DNA of 64,000 nucleotides, from NCBI RefSeq assembly GCF_030161375.1, contig NZ_BSSQ01000001.1, forward strand, positions 620,001 through 684,000, in the 5' to 3' direction. Source of the DNA: Paenibacillus glycanilyticus. Its GTDB lineage: Bacteria > Bacillota > Bacilli > Paenibacillales > Paenibacillaceae. A program made the translations under genes and the position numbers. Positions within the stretch are counted from its first letter, which is position 1. Each line of letters starts with the position of its first letter. This document shows, piece after piece, positions 1 to 8,423 of this stretch. The notes beneath the pieces were generated by a model, which made no database searches, had not been told where the DNA came from, and saw nothing but the letters and a program-made list of their open reading frames with translations.

Positions 1-159
1 TGTGTACCAGTTCAACTCGACCGGCTTGGCGTTGTTGCCGCTGCCAGACGAAGCGTTGTTGTTTGCTGCCGTGTTGCCGTTGCTTCCGCAGGCGCTCAGC
101 AAGAGCATAACGGCCATCGCGGACGTCAGACCGACCGCTGCTTTTTTACGGATTCCCAT
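1..159 (-). CDS. Sugar ABC transporter substrate-binding lipoprotein (N-terminal fragment)
   Basis: Only the first 53 codons lie in the window; the gene runs off the left edge. The visible part has a basic N-terminus (MGIRKKA), a hydrophobic stretch and a lipobox (LLSAC), followed by an Asn/Ser/Gly-rich linker and then KPVELNWY. That is the usual opening of extracellular solute-binding lipoproteins of carbohydrate ABC transporters. The ATG is preceded by a strong AAGGGAGG site. It lies just downstream of a YesM/YesN-type two-component pair on the same strand, an arrangement common for LplA/YtcQ-type binding proteins in Paenibacillus. The transport role is inferred from signal sequence and context; the ligand cannot be told. 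Confidence 0.75.
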   Translation of the reverse strand, partial: MGIRKKAAVGLTSAMAVMLLLSACGSNGNTAANNNASSGSGNNAKPVELNWYT

Positions 160-229
160 TGGTGTTGCCTCCCTTATGTCTGTGTAGCAATTCAATAGTC
201 GCGACTTCTTGCTACTTCATCTTAGAAGA

Positions 230-275
230 TGAAAACATTTTCAAAAATAATAGAAAACAAAGAATAAGTGTACAA
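230..275 (-). promoter_or_regulatory. Candidate sigma-A promoter with overlapping cre-like site
   Basis: On the minus strand a TTGTAC -35 (270-275) is separated by 17 bp from a TATTAT -10 (247-252). Just downstream, at 230-243, lies the perfect inverted repeat TGAAAACATTTTCA, which matches the catabolite-responsive element TGWAANCGNTNWCA except at one central base. A cre over the start of transcription is a typical place for CcpA repression. This would put the binding-protein gene at 1-159 under catabolite control, separately from the upstream two-component genes. Confidence 0.55.
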
Positions 276-309
276 AATAAAGAAAGGAACTGCGAATGAC
301 GCCTCGGCG

Positions 310-1848
310 TCACAGCAGCTCCTTAAAATCGCCCGGCACCATCCCGACATGCTTCTTAAACTGCTTGTAGAAGTAGCCTGTCTCCCAGTACCCGACCTGT
401 CTTGCAATCTCGTTTACCTTGAGCCTGCTGTCCGCCAGCAGTTCTTTCGCTTTATCAATACGATGTTTGTTCAGATAATCCGTGAACGTATCCCCCGTCT
501 GCTTGTGAAAGAGCTGTCCGAGATAATTGGGGTGAATGTGGAATTGCAGTCCAAGCGACTTGAGCGTCAGCGCCTCCGCATAATGCTCGTGGATGTAGCG
601 AAGCGCCTGCTTGATGACGGGACTCATGTCTTCCCCCGAGAACGAATCGGCGGCGAAGAATGCCGCGGTCCGTACGGCTTGCTCCACTCCTTCGAGCGTT
701 GCCGCAGTCACCGCTTGGTCAAGCGCGGCTTGAAACGCCTCCGCCGCATCCGCGCGCCCGAGCTTGTCGACTTCGATCTTCATCATAATCATCAGCTCGA
801 TCGCCGCGCCTCTCGCCCGGACGGGATGCAGGCTTTCCGCCATCCGTAGAGCGGCGAAATCGCGGTTGATCACTCCCTCCAGCTCAGCCTTGTCCTTGGC
901 GAGAATAGACTTGGCATAAGCCTCCCATTCGAATAATCCAGAAGGAAGAGCCTCCGCTTCCGCGGAAATATCCGCATAATCGAGCAAATGCGTGTCATGC
1001 CGCACCAGGAAGAACTGCTGCGTTTTACGCGCCTCTACGTAACTTGCGGCGGCATCAGCCGTCTCCACAATCCCGCCTAGCGCAATCCGCGGGCCGAGCT
1101 GCCTCTTGTCCCATTTGTCCGCCACTCTTTCCAAAGCTTCCTTTACCTTAGCTTGATTCCGCTTGTCCCCGTTTATGCAGCATAGAGCAGCTAGCTCGCC
1201 ATCCTCGTTGCGAAAAGGAACAAACGACAAGCCGTCGGTCCCCTCGGCCTGGAGATCCGCGATGCAGCCGTCTAGATCAAGGCCGGGAGTATTCTGTTCC
1301 GGGCGAAAACGGATAATCGCCAATGCCGCAAGCGGCATCGACAGATCGATGTCGAGGAGCGCTGTCCGTTCTTGCAGCTCAGGCAACGCGATCCGGCCAT
1401 TTACCCAGCGGGTCATCACGTTGTCCCGCAGGATTCCGATCTCGTCTTCCCCGAACGGCTGTGCCGGCTTGTCCGCCTCCAGCTTCCGCACCGTATCTGC
1501 CAGGGTCGCCTCCAGCTCCGCGAAGTTAATGGGCTTTAACAGGTAATTCTCAATGCCAAGGCGCATGCCTTCCTTCAGAAAATCGAATTCGTTGTAGCCG
1601 CTCAGGATGATCGCCTTTAATTGCGGCTGGAGCTCCCGCGCTTTGCGGATGAGCTCCAGTCCCGTCATAATCGGCATGGAAATATCCGTGATCAGCAGAT
1701 CGACCTTGAGCTCGCGCAGCCGCTCGAGCGCTTCCTCTCCGTCTTCGGCGCTGCCAACGACCTCCAGGCCGAAGGCGGACCAATCGATGGCGTCGCTCAA
1801 GCCTTCCGTAATAAACGGCTCGTCGTCCACGAGCAATACTTTATACAT
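310..1848 (-). CDS. YesN-type response regulator (receiver + AraC HTH)
   Basis: A 512-residue regulator. The receiver domain fills about residues 1-125, with the acidic pocket at D8/D9, the phospho-acceptor D55 (in LLITDISMP) and K105 (LLKPINF). A poorly conserved middle region follows, and then an AraC-type double helix-turn-helix at about 410-512 (YIHEHYAEALTLKSLG, NYLGQLFHKQTGDTF, IARQVGYWETGYFYKQFKK). It overlaps the end of the histidine kinase gene by 8 nt, so the two are translationally coupled. The length and layout are standard for the YesN class. It probably activates the adjacent sugar transporter genes; the inducing sugar is unknown. Confidence 0.93.
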   Translation of the reverse strand: MYKVLLVDDEPFITEGLSDAIDWSAFGLEVVGSAEDGEEALERLRELKVDLLITDISMPIMTGLELIRKARELQPQLKAIILSGYNEFDFLKEGMRLGIENYLLKPINFAELEATLADTVRKLEADKPAQPFGEDEIGILRDNVMTRWVNGRIALPELQERTALLDIDLSMPLAALAIIRFRPEQNTPGLDLDGCIADLQAEGTDGLSFVPFRNEDGELAALCCINGDKRNQAKVKEALERVADKWDKRQLGPRIALGGIVETADAAASYVEARKTQQFFLVRHDTHLLDYADISAEAEALPSGLFEWEAYAKSILAKDKAELEGVINRDFAALRMAESLHPVRARGAAIELMIMMKIEVDKLGRADAAEAFQAALDQAVTAATLEGVEQAVRTAAFFAADSFSGEDMSPVIKQALRYIHEHYAEALTLKSLGLQFHIHPNYLGQLFHKQTGDTFTDYLNKHRIDKAKELLADSRLKVNEIARQVGYWETGYFYKQFKKHVGMVPGDFKELL

Positions 1849-3670
1849 CGCCAGCTTCCTCTCTTTCTACTTCCGCGGGCCAGGTCACCGTCACCGATGC
1901 CCCCTGCCCCGGCATGCTTTCTATGCTTAACCCGTAGCCGGGCCCGTGCACCAGTTCGATCCGCTCGTGAACGCTGCGCAGCCCGAAGGACTGTTGCTCC
2001 TCGGTTTCAGGCATCTTCAGCCGGCGCATAATGAGCGCAAGCTGCTCCGGCTCTATGCCTTTGCCGTTGTCGCGTATCCGGACCTGAATCAGGCCATGCT
2101 CTTGCACGGCTTCGATAAACAGGCGGTTGTTCTTGCGCCGGGAATCCATCCCGTGCACGATATAGTTCTCCACGATGGGCTGCAGGAGCAGCTTCGCGAT
2201 TGGAACCCGCAGCAGCTCCTCGTCGCATTCGACCTCGTAGGCGAATTTGTCCTTGTAGCGAATCCGGAACAGCTCCAGGTACAGCCTGCACATCTCGAGT
2301 TCTTCGCCTAGCGTGTTCTCCGTCTTCGCGCTTACCGAGTTGCGGAACAGCACAGCGAGGCTGTAGATCATCTCGCCTACGTCAACCGCGCCTTGGGACA
2401 TCGCCCGCATTCGGATGACCTCCAGCGTATTGTAGAGAAAATGCGGGTTTACCCTAGCTTGCAAGGCGGCCAGTTCCGTTTGCTTATGTCTTAGCTCCGC
2501 CTTGTATTCCCGGTCGATATGCCGGCCCAGCTCGTCGAGCATCTCGTTGAAGCTTTGGGAGATCTGCCCCAGCTCGTCCTCGCGGGCATCCTGCAGGCGG
2601 GCGGTAAGATTGCCTCCTTCGACCTTCCGCATGAAGTGCACGATCCGGTTTGTCCGCCTCGAGATATTAACGATCAGAATGGACGGAATAATCACCGCGA
2701 CGATAATGCAGATCGAACTAATCAGAATGATCGTCCGCTTAAGGCCCGCGTATGCTTCCGCCATCGCGCTCTTCGGCATAATGCCAACAACGAGATACCC
2801 GGCCGTGTTCTGCGTCAGCGTGGAGATGTACGACTGCTCGTCGAGCAGCTCGGTTTGTTTCAGAGAGCCGACCTGCTGCATGTAAGGGAAGATCTTCCCA
2901 TAGTATCGGTTCGCGGAATCGGACAATACTTGCCCATCCTGCGACAGCACCAGAATCTCGCCCTTAAGCGGGGTCCGCTGCTCATCAAGCGACCGGTTCA
3001 CCATTCCGGAATCGAAGTATACGAGCAGCTGTCCGATGTTCTTGAGCGTATTCTTATCGTTCACTTGGGCACGCATGGAATACAGCTGCGAATTCCACTG
3101 GCCGATCAATCCGCGAATCCAAACATTCGGCGTTGCAGCTACGGCACCCTCCGATGCCATAATCTCGGGAATGTACGAGCGGGTCGGATTAGTCTTGTAC
3201 AGCCGTCGCGGCCCGTTGCGGTTGAAGGCGTACAGCTGCTGCATGTCCGTGCTGTACAGCAGAATGTTCTGAACATCGGGGTCGGCATCCATCCGGTCCG
3301 CGAGGTAGCTCAGAATATCAACCGCGCTCTCGTTGCCGCCCGCGTAGTTCTGGTCAAGCATGTACTGCGCATAATCGCTGTAGGAATGCCGTAGGAAATA
3401 AGACGTGTTGCTCGCAAGCAGGCTGTTGCGATAGATGTCCTGCACCGTGTTCTGCACCCAGTCATACTTCTGCTCCATATAACGGTTCACCCGCTCCATC
3501 GCTTGCTTTTGGTTGTTCAGCTCGCTGTTCACGATGGAATCCGACATGAGTCCAAAGAGAAGATACGAAAGCGTGATAATGGTCAAATGCACGATAATCG
3601 CGAAGACGAGGATGACTTTGACGAACAGGTTGTTTTGTATATAGTTGTTGTAGATTTTCCGGAATTTCAA
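1841..3670 (-). CDS. YesM-type sensor histidine kinase
   Basis: A 609-residue membrane kinase. TM1 is at about residues 17-40, an extracellular sensor region at about 41-310 and TM2 at about 312-335. Then come a HAMP domain, a His_kinase segment with the phospho-acceptor histidine in RVNPHFLYNTLEV, and a HATPase domain with N box (QPIVENYIVHG) and G boxes (DNGKGI, GLRSVHERI). The start is TTG (TTGAAATTC) behind a weak GAGAGAGGG site. An extended -10 (TGTTATAAT, TATAAT complement at 3712-3717) lies about 45 bp upstream. This is the first gene of the pair with the YesN-type regulator. YesM-class kinases usually sense oligosaccharides, often through a binding protein. Confidence 0.93.
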   Translation of the reverse strand: MKFRKIYNNYIQNNLFVKVILVFAIIVHLTIITLSYLLFGLMSDSIVNSELNNQKQAMERVNRYMEQKYDWVQNTVQDIYRNSLLASNTSYFLRHSYSDYAQYMLDQNYAGGNESAVDILSYLADRMDADPDVQNILLYSTDMQQLYAFNRNGPRRLYKTNPTRSYIPEIMASEGAVAATPNVWIRGLIGQWNSQLYSMRAQVNDKNTLKNIGQLLVYFDSGMVNRSLDEQRTPLKGEILVLSQDGQVLSDSANRYYGKIFPYMQQVGSLKQTELLDEQSYISTLTQNTAGYLVVGIMPKSAMAEAYAGLKRTIILISSICIIVAVIIPSILIVNISRRTNRIVHFMRKVEGGNLTARLQDAREDELGQISQSFNEMLDELGRHIDREYKAELRHKQTELAALQARVNPHFLYNTLEVIRMRAMSQGAVDVGEMIYSLAVLFRNSVSAKTENTLGEELEMCRLYLELFRIRYKDKFAYEVECDEELLRVPIAKLLLQPIVENYIVHGMDSRRKNNRLFIEAVQEHGLIQVRIRDNGKGIEPEQLALIMRRLKMPETEEQQSFGLRSVHERIELVHGPGYGLSIESMPGQGASVTVTWPAEVEREEAGDV

Positions 3671-3888
3671 ACGCCCGTGCCCTCTCTCTTCGATGTTGGG
3701 ATTTGCCGACCATTATAACACTAAGGACGAAGCCGCGCCTTTTTTCATTAGAAAACTTCATTTCCAAATGAAAGAAATCTATTATTTATCCGACTCTATC
3801 TGAGTAAATGCTCATCCCGAAACGACATTGTAATACAGCTGTAACACTGTACTCAGATTCCTTTCATTTACGCAATCTATAATAAAGG

Positions 3889-3956
3889 ACATGACCCCCC
3901 TTTATTATATTTCTCTCTTGCAGCCTGCGGCCCCGTGCCGCAGGCTCTTTGTTTTT
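3889..3956 (+). ncRNA. Candidate small RNA or attenuated leader
   Basis: A TATAAT box (3878-3883) followed within about 75 nt by a strong intrinsic terminator predicts a short transcript of about 65-70 nt with no open reading frame worth naming. The -35 is weak (CAGATT at 18 bp spacing). It could instead be an attenuated leader of the downstream hydrolase gene. No known riboswitch class was recognised. Confidence 0.3.
3922..3956 (+). terminator. Rho-independent terminator
   Basis: A 9-bp GC-rich stem (AGCCTGCGG / CCGCAGGCT) with a 7-nt loop, followed by CTTTGTTTTT. The T-tract is only on the plus strand, so it terminates plus-strand transcription. There is no plus-strand protein gene directly upstream. 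Confidence 0.8.
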
Positions 3957-4015
3957 GCCAGGGTAGCGTGGTAGTCTAAATAGGTGAGTTTTTTATAAGG
4001 ACGGAGGGCAGCCAT

Positions 4016-4744
4016 ATGAGCGGCACTAATCATACAATTATTAGCCTGGCAGGCGTCAATTGTTTGCAGGTGGATCCGACCCGGGACAAGACGGGAACGG
4101 TCATTTTATATCATGGCTGGGGTTCTACTCAGGAGAGCTATTTATTTTTCGCAACTACGGTAGCTAGCTGGGGCTATAGGGTTATCGTACCGGAGCTTCT
4201 CCATCACGGTTATCGCGGCACGTTGGACTATGCCGATCCTGCCGTGCTTGAGCAGACGTTCCTTGAGATTGTTCTGCAGGGCTCGAAAGAAGCCGTCGGC
4301 ATGGCCGAAGAGCTTAATGAACCAACCGGCAAAATCGCCATTATCGGCCATTCGGCGGGAGGATTTGTCGCAGCCGGAGCTTTTGCGAAGAACGCCAATA
4401 TTGCTGCAGCCGTCGTCATCAACGGGTCCTGCGCCTGGACCGAATTCTATGAATCTTATTTGAGATACGCCGGAAAGCCGGCACTTGGCGAGGAAGAACG
4501 GAACGCTCTTGCGAAGCATGATCCGATCTCTTTATTATCCTTGGAGGACGAGAGAGGTTTATTGCTGCTGCACGGCAAAGAGGATACGACGGTACCGATT
4601 CACAGCCAGCGTTATTTTATGGAAAAAATGGCCCACGCCGCACCTGAACATCTCCGAATGGTTGAGTATAGCGGTGTCAACCATCAGATTACGCTCAAAA
4701 TGCTGGAGCAGGCCAAATTGTGGCTGGACAGCCACCTAAATTAG
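4016..4744 (+). CDS. Alpha/beta-fold serine hydrolase
   Basis: A 242-residue cytoplasmic hydrolase. It has the oxyanion region YHGWGS near residue 40, the nucleophile elbow GHSAGG (about 117-122, catalytic Ser), an acidic residue in LLLHGKEDTTVP (about 190) and a C-terminal catalytic His in GVNHQIT (about 222). This matches the dienelactone-hydrolase/YitV-like esterase group. The ATG follows a GGACGGAGGGCAG site. It converges on the aldolase gene with only 9 bp between stops. The natural substrate is unknown; an esterase or peptidase activity is the family expectation. Confidence 0.85.
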   Translation: MSGTNHTIISLAGVNCLQVDPTRDKTGTVILYHGWGSTQESYLFFATTVASWGYRVIVPELLHHGYRGTLDYADPAVLEQTFLEIVLQGSKEAVGMAEELNEPTGKIAIIGHSAGGFVAAGAFAKNANIAAAVVINGSCAWTEFYESYLRYAGKPALGEEERNALAKHDPISLLSLEDERGLLLLHGKEDTTVPIHSQRYFMEKMAHAAPEHLRMVEYSGVNHQITLKMLEQAKLWLDSHLN

Positions 4745-4753
4745 CATAAAAAG

Positions 4754-5386
4754 CTAGATCTTGCTTACGGCGTCAACGAACTGGCGCGCGCGCTCGGTAA
4801 CGAGATCAAACTTGCCTTCGCGAACCCATTCCAGGTTCAGCAGCTTGCCGCCCATACCGACCGCGTTGGCGCCTGCGGCGAAATAATCCTTGATATTATG
4901 CAGATCCACGCCGCCTGTCGCCATTATTGGAATGGAGTCCAGCGGTCCGCGAATTTCCGTTAAGTACTTGGTGCCAAGCGTCCCCATCGGGAACAGCTTT
5001 ACCGCTTCGGCACCGGCTTTCCACGCCTTGACGATTTCCGTCGGCGTCATCACTCCCGGCCATACCGAAACCCCTTGCTCGTTCCCATAAGCGATAACTT
5101 CTTCGTCCAGGTTAGGCGAGATAAGAAACTGCGCTCCGGCAGCGACTGCCGTCTTAGCCATCTCTACGTCCAGCACCGTGCCGGCGCCAACCGCAGCTTG
5201 GCCGTCAAAGCGACTACGCCAGCGCTCGATCATTACGGCAGCGCCCGGCGTATTCATCGTAATCTCCATCAGGCGAATGCCGCCGTCCATTAAAGCTTGT
5301 CCGGCTGCGTCCGCTTGACTGTCTTCAATTCCTCTTAGAATCGCCACAATCTTATGTTCAAGCAAAAGCTCCAGCATTGTACTCAT
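4754..5386 (-). CDS. eda: 2-keto-3-deoxy-6-phosphogluconate (KDPG/KHG) aldolase
   Basis: A 210-residue class I aldolase that splits 2-keto-3-deoxy-6-phosphogluconate into pyruvate and glyceraldehyde-3-phosphate. Visible family residues are the Glu of MEITMN (about 43), GAGTV, ISPN, GVMTPTE, the Schiff-base lysine in AVKLFPMG (about 130) and MATGGVDL. The ATG has a GGAGG site. It lies 15 bp downstream of mutY on the same strand, so it could be the last gene of an AraC-mutY-eda unit. No partner kinase or dehydratase gene is nearby. Some homologues act on 2-keto-4-hydroxyglutarate or a galactonate-pathway substrate, so the exact substrate is not certain. Confidence 0.88.
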   Translation of the reverse strand: MSTMLELLLEHKIVAILRGIEDSQADAAGQALMDGGIRLMEITMNTPGAAVMIERWRSRFDGQAAVGAGTVLDVEMAKTAVAAGAQFLISPNLDEEVIAYGNEQGVSVWPGVMTPTEIVKAWKAGAEAVKLFPMGTLGTKYLTEIRGPLDSIPIMATGGVDLHNIKDYFAAGANAVGMGGKLLNLEWVREGKFDLVTERARQFVDAVSKI

Positions 5387-5401
5387 GTGATAAGCCTCCT
5401 C

Positions 5402-6595
5402 TTAAGTCCAATATTCTCGCAAGATGCGGATGAATACATTCGGGAAAGCCAGCGTTTCCATATCCTCGGGACCAATCCAGCGGTATTCGCTCCGCAGGCT
5501 GCCCGTTTCGTAAGCGGCTGCCGTCTCAGCAGCCAGACTCGCACCGGTAGCGCCAATTGCATCTAACCCCAAGTCGGCCAGGTAAATGCGCATTTTCCAA
5601 TGAATATGGCTAAATACATGATCCGCGTCCATCAGCCAGCGGTCCGGACGAATAAGAAGCCCCGTCTCCGCTTCCATGGAACGGGTCAGCCATTCCCCTG
5701 CTTCCGCCGTGCTTGCGTTTGATTCGGATTGATCTGCGGCGTCAATTAACGGTTCTTGATCCTTCGGTACAAGAAGATGCGGCAGCTCCCACATTTGGGC
5801 GAGCAGCCCGGTATCCGGACGTTGGCGGACCAGGATTTTGCCTTCGTATGCACCGGTGCCGGTAATAATAACCGCCACCCGTTTCTCCGGACGCGGAGGT
5901 TTCGCCTTCGTCTTAATCGGCAGCTCCGTCTCCCGGCCAGCCCACCGCGCCGAGCAGTGCTCCATCACCGGGCATGGCAGGCAACTTGGCGACTTTGGCG
6001 TACAGACAAGCGCCCCAAGCTCCATCAAAGCTTGGTTGAAGTCGCCCGCCGCGCCTTTCGGAATAAGCGATTGCGCAAGCTTTTCGATGCCAACGCGGGT
6101 TGCGGGTTTCGCAATATCATCCTCGAGACAGAAATAACGGGACAATACGCGCATCACGTTGCCGTCAACGGCCGGCTCCGGGCGGTTGAAGGCGATGCTC
6201 ATAATCGCACCGGTCGTGTAAGGACCAACGCCTTTCAACCCTGCAACCGCAGCTTTATCATCCGGCACAATACCCCCGTAACGCTGGACGACCTCGCGGG
6301 CTCCAGCCTGCAAATTCCGGGCGCGCGAATAATAGCCAAGTCCTTCCCAGCACTTCAGCACTTCTTCCTCCGGAGCTTCGGCAAGCGCCCGCACCGTCGG
6401 GAACTTATTCATAAACCGCTCGTAATAAGGAATCACCGTATCTACCCGCGTTTGCTGCAGCATAATTTCGGATACCCATACGCGGTACGGATCCTGATTC
6501 ATCCGCCATGGCAAATCACGCTTAATCCTTCGATACCAAGTAAGCAGCTCGCGGCTGAAATAAGACTTGGCCTCCTCGTTGTGAATCGCTTCCAT
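5402..6595 (-). CDS. mutY: A/G-specific adenine glycosylase
   Basis: A 397-residue base-excision repair enzyme that removes adenine mispaired with 8-oxoguanine. The helix-hairpin-helix (LKGVGPYTTGAI), the catalytic aspartate in EPAVDGNVMRV, and the [4Fe-4S] cluster motif C-x6-C-x2-C-x5-C (VCTPKSPSCLPCPVMEHC) are all present. The C-terminal NUDIX-like domain (about 235-390) that reads 8-oxoG follows. The ATG shares one base with the TAA of the upstream AraC gene (TAATG), which indicates translational coupling. The length is typical for the family. Confidence 0.95.
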   Translation of the reverse strand: MEAIHNEEAKSYFSRELLTWYRRIKRDLPWRMNQDPYRVWVSEIMLQQTRVDTVIPYYERFMNKFPTVRALAEAPEEEVLKCWEGLGYYSRARNLQAGAREVVQRYGGIVPDDKAAVAGLKGVGPYTTGAIMSIAFNRPEPAVDGNVMRVLSRYFCLEDDIAKPATRVGIEKLAQSLIPKGAAGDFNQALMELGALVCTPKSPSCLPCPVMEHCSARWAGRETELPIKTKAKPPRPEKRVAVIITGTGAYEGKILVRQRPDTGLLAQMWELPHLLVPKDQEPLIDAADQSESNASTAEAGEWLTRSMEAETGLLIRPDRWLMDADHVFSHIHWKMRIYLADLGLDAIGATGASLAAETAAAYETGSLRSEYRWIGPEDMETLAFPNVFIRILREYWT

Positions 6596-7482
6596 TAGTA
6601 TTTCACCTCTTTATCCGCCATACCTTCCTGCATTTTCGGAATATATATTTTCATGATGCGGCGGTAATCCTTGGGCGTAACGCCTGTTTGCCGTTTAAGC
6701 AGCCTAGGCAAATAATGACTAAGCATCCCGACCTTGCCCGCAATCTCCGAGATCGGCAAGTTCGTTTCCCTCAGCAGTTTTTTGGCCCGCTCCAGGCGAC
6801 GCTCCGTTACATATTGAATCGGCGAGCATCCCATTACGGTTTTGAAGGAAGTAATCAAATAATTGGGATGAAGGTACGCTACTTTAGCCAAATCCTCAAT
6901 CTGAATATTATGATGAAGGTTGTTCTCAATATAATCGATGACGTCCGTCCATTTCTCCCCGCCTTCAAGCGTCTCGAAATACGGATCTCTGGACAGCATA
7001 ATAACGCTTCTGTCCATATAGAAGCAGAAGAGCTGAAGAATAGCCGCCTTTAACTTCAAATTCGTAGTAATGCATTCATTCGCTTTGGCTTCAATCATTT
7101 GTTGGTACATCGCAATAACCTGATGTGTCTCCTCAATCGGAATGGAGAAGGATACAGGCTGCTTCAACATCTTAATAAACTTGAAATTGCCCGTCTCCAC
7201 ACTAAAATTACACCAGTAAGCCTTAAGCTTCTGATGCACGGTTGCTTCGTATAATACAGCCGTCTTAGGACGTATCAAATAAAGTCTGTTGGGCTCAATA
7301 TGATGGACCTGTCCATCCAACGTAACAACGGCATTCCCTTCTAATACATACATAAATCGGTAAAACTCACTGCTTTCCTGGCCGGCGTTCCAGCCGACGT
7401 CTTTCTCCGAATAGGCAGCCATTGTGACCTCAAAATCAAATTGAGTAAATTGCCGTTGTAAAATTCGCTCGTTCGTGTCCAT
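6595..7482 (-). CDS. AraC-family transcriptional regulator
   Basis: A 295-residue regulator. It has an N-terminal cupin-like sensing domain (about 20-150, including YVLEGNAVVTLDG) and a C-terminal double helix-turn-helix (about 185-285: IEDLAKVAYLHPNYLITSFK, ISEIAGKVGMLSHYLPRLLK). It ends TAATG-coupled to mutY. This pairing is unusual because MutY is a housekeeping repair enzyme. The regulator may simply head the transcript, and its target genes cannot be named from the sequence. Confidence 0.88.
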   Translation of the reverse strand: MDTNERILQRQFTQFDFEVTMAAYSEKDVGWNAGQESSEFYRFMYVLEGNAVVTLDGQVHHIEPNRLYLIRPKTAVLYEATVHQKLKAYWCNFSVETGNFKFIKMLKQPVSFSIPIEETHQVIAMYQQMIEAKANECITTNLKLKAAILQLFCFYMDRSVIMLSRDPYFETLEGGEKWTDVIDYIENNLHHNIQIEDLAKVAYLHPNYLITSFKTVMGCSPIQYVTERRLERAKKLLRETNLPISEIAGKVGMLSHYLPRLLKRQTGVTPKDYRRIMKIYIPKMQEGMADKEVKY

Positions 7483-7612
7483 GACTACCCCTGTTGTGGT
7501 TTTCGTAAATAATTTACTCTATTATATAAGTATTACTGCTAAATTCATATGGAAGTTCTATCATCTTTTTAGATTTATTTTAATCTAGCACTAAAGAAAG
7601 AAGGAAATGGAA

Positions 7613-7951
7613 ATGTTTGCAAAAAACTTGTTTGCCGCAATGCTGATTGCCTTGCTTCTTGCTGCCTGCGGAAACAATGGAAGCTCCGGCTCCCAAATCT
7701 CCACCAGTCATATGGATGCGCCCGAGAAGACAGGTGCCGTCTACAAGGCCAATTGCGTCAGCTGCCATGGCTCTGATCTGCAAGGACGCATGGGGGATCA
7801 GACCAATCTGCAAAAGGTTGGCGCGCGTATGACCGAACCGGAGATCGCGGAGCAAATCAAGCATGGCGGCAGCTCCATGCCTCCGTTCGAAGACCGGTTG
7901 ACGGATGAGCAAATCGCAAGCCTGGCAGCTTGGCTCGCCAGCAAGCAATAA
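7613..7951 (+). CDS. Membrane-anchored c-type cytochrome (c551-like lipoprotein)
   Basis: Two in-frame ATGs exist (7607 and 7613). The AAGAAGGA site ends only 1 bp before the first and 7 bp before the second, so 7613 is preferred, giving 112 residues. It has a lipoprotein signal with lipobox LLAAC, a Gly/Ser linker, and a single haem c motif CVSCH (with SDLQGR after it). The likely axial Met is in GSSMPPFEDR. This is the layout of Bacillus CccB-type cytochrome c551, an electron carrier tethered to the outer face of the membrane, probably serving a terminal oxidase. No oxidase genes are adjacent. Confidence 0.88.
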   Translation: MFAKNLFAAMLIALLLAACGNNGSSGSQISTSHMDAPEKTGAVYKANCVSCHGSDLQGRMGDQTNLQKVGARMTEPEIAEQIKHGGSSMPPFEDRLTDEQIASLAAWLASKQ

Positions 7952-7959
7952 ATATACGA

Positions 7960-8008
7960 AAAGGCTGATCGTCAAGCAGCTCCAGCAGCAGCTTAACGAT
8001 CAGCCTTT
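7960..8008. terminator. Bidirectional terminator between cytochrome c and acpS
   Basis: A 13-bp perfect stem (AAAGGCTGATCGT / ACGATCAGCCTTT) with a loop that can pair further, placed between two convergent stop codons. T-runs on both strands are short but serviceable. Confidence 0.75.
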
Positions 8009-8019
8009 ATCTATTCCGG

Positions 8020-8415
8020 CTATTCCGTCTGTTCGACAATCGCCACCGCGGATGCGATCGAGCGATCATGCGTAATGGTAATATGGATGCGGTGGTTCTC
8101 AGCCATTCGTTCGAGCCGCTCCCAAGCTTGGCCGGACAACGTGCATTCCGGCTTGCCCTCTGGACCGCGCAAAATATCGATATCGGCAAAGCCAACTAGA
8201 GCTCCGATTCCGCAACCCAAAGCCTTCACGACGGCTTCCTTCGCCGCAAATCTTCCTGCCGTAAATTGCACCAGGCGTTTGCCCTCGTAACCATCGGCAA
8301 TTTCCCGCTCCCGACTCGTCAATATCCGGCTCAGAAACCGGTCTCCCGCCTTGCCGGCAAGCAAAGCTTCGACCCGGTCCATATCCGTTACATCATGTCC
8401 GATCCCTGCTATCAT
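8020..8415 (-). CDS. acpS: Holo-[acyl-carrier-protein] synthase
   Basis: A 131-residue phosphopantetheinyl transferase that moves 4'-phosphopantetheine from CoA to acyl carrier protein, as needed for fatty-acid synthesis. It has the AcpS signatures GIGHDVTDM at the N-terminus (Mg-binding Asp), RFAAKEAVVKALG at about 53-65 and the C-terminal ITITHDRSIASAVAI. It lies 8 bp downstream of nadE. There is no clear Shine-Dalgarno before its ATG, so it may depend on read-through translation from nadE. Confidence 0.95.
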   Translation of the reverse strand: MIAGIGHDVTDMDRVEALLAGKAGDRFLSRILTSREREIADGYEGKRLVQFTAGRFAAKEAVVKALGCGIGALVGFADIDILRGPEGKPECTLSGQAWERLERMAENHRIHITITHDRSIASAVAIVEQTE

Positions 8416-8423
8416 CGTCTTGG

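Larger units (their letters stand above)
3671..4015. other. Intergenic region between the two-component operon and a hydrolase
   Basis: 345 bp without a protein gene. It holds the likely minus-strand promoter of the two-component pair (3712-3720), an imperfect palindrome centred on TACAGCTGTA (3835-3844), and a good plus-strand -10 (TATAAT, 3878-3883). A strong plus-strand terminator hairpin follows only about 35 nt later (3922-3956). The hydrolase gene begins 60 bp beyond that terminator, so the short transcript and the hydrolase mRNA may be separate units or a leader with an attenuator. Confidence 0.6.

Noticed and set aside
3830..3847. A GlnR/TnrA-like site TGTAA...TAACA near the hydrolase gene
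   Set aside because: The half sites are 8 bp apart instead of 7, and no nitrogen-related gene is near; it is better read as part of a TACAGCTGTA palindrome.
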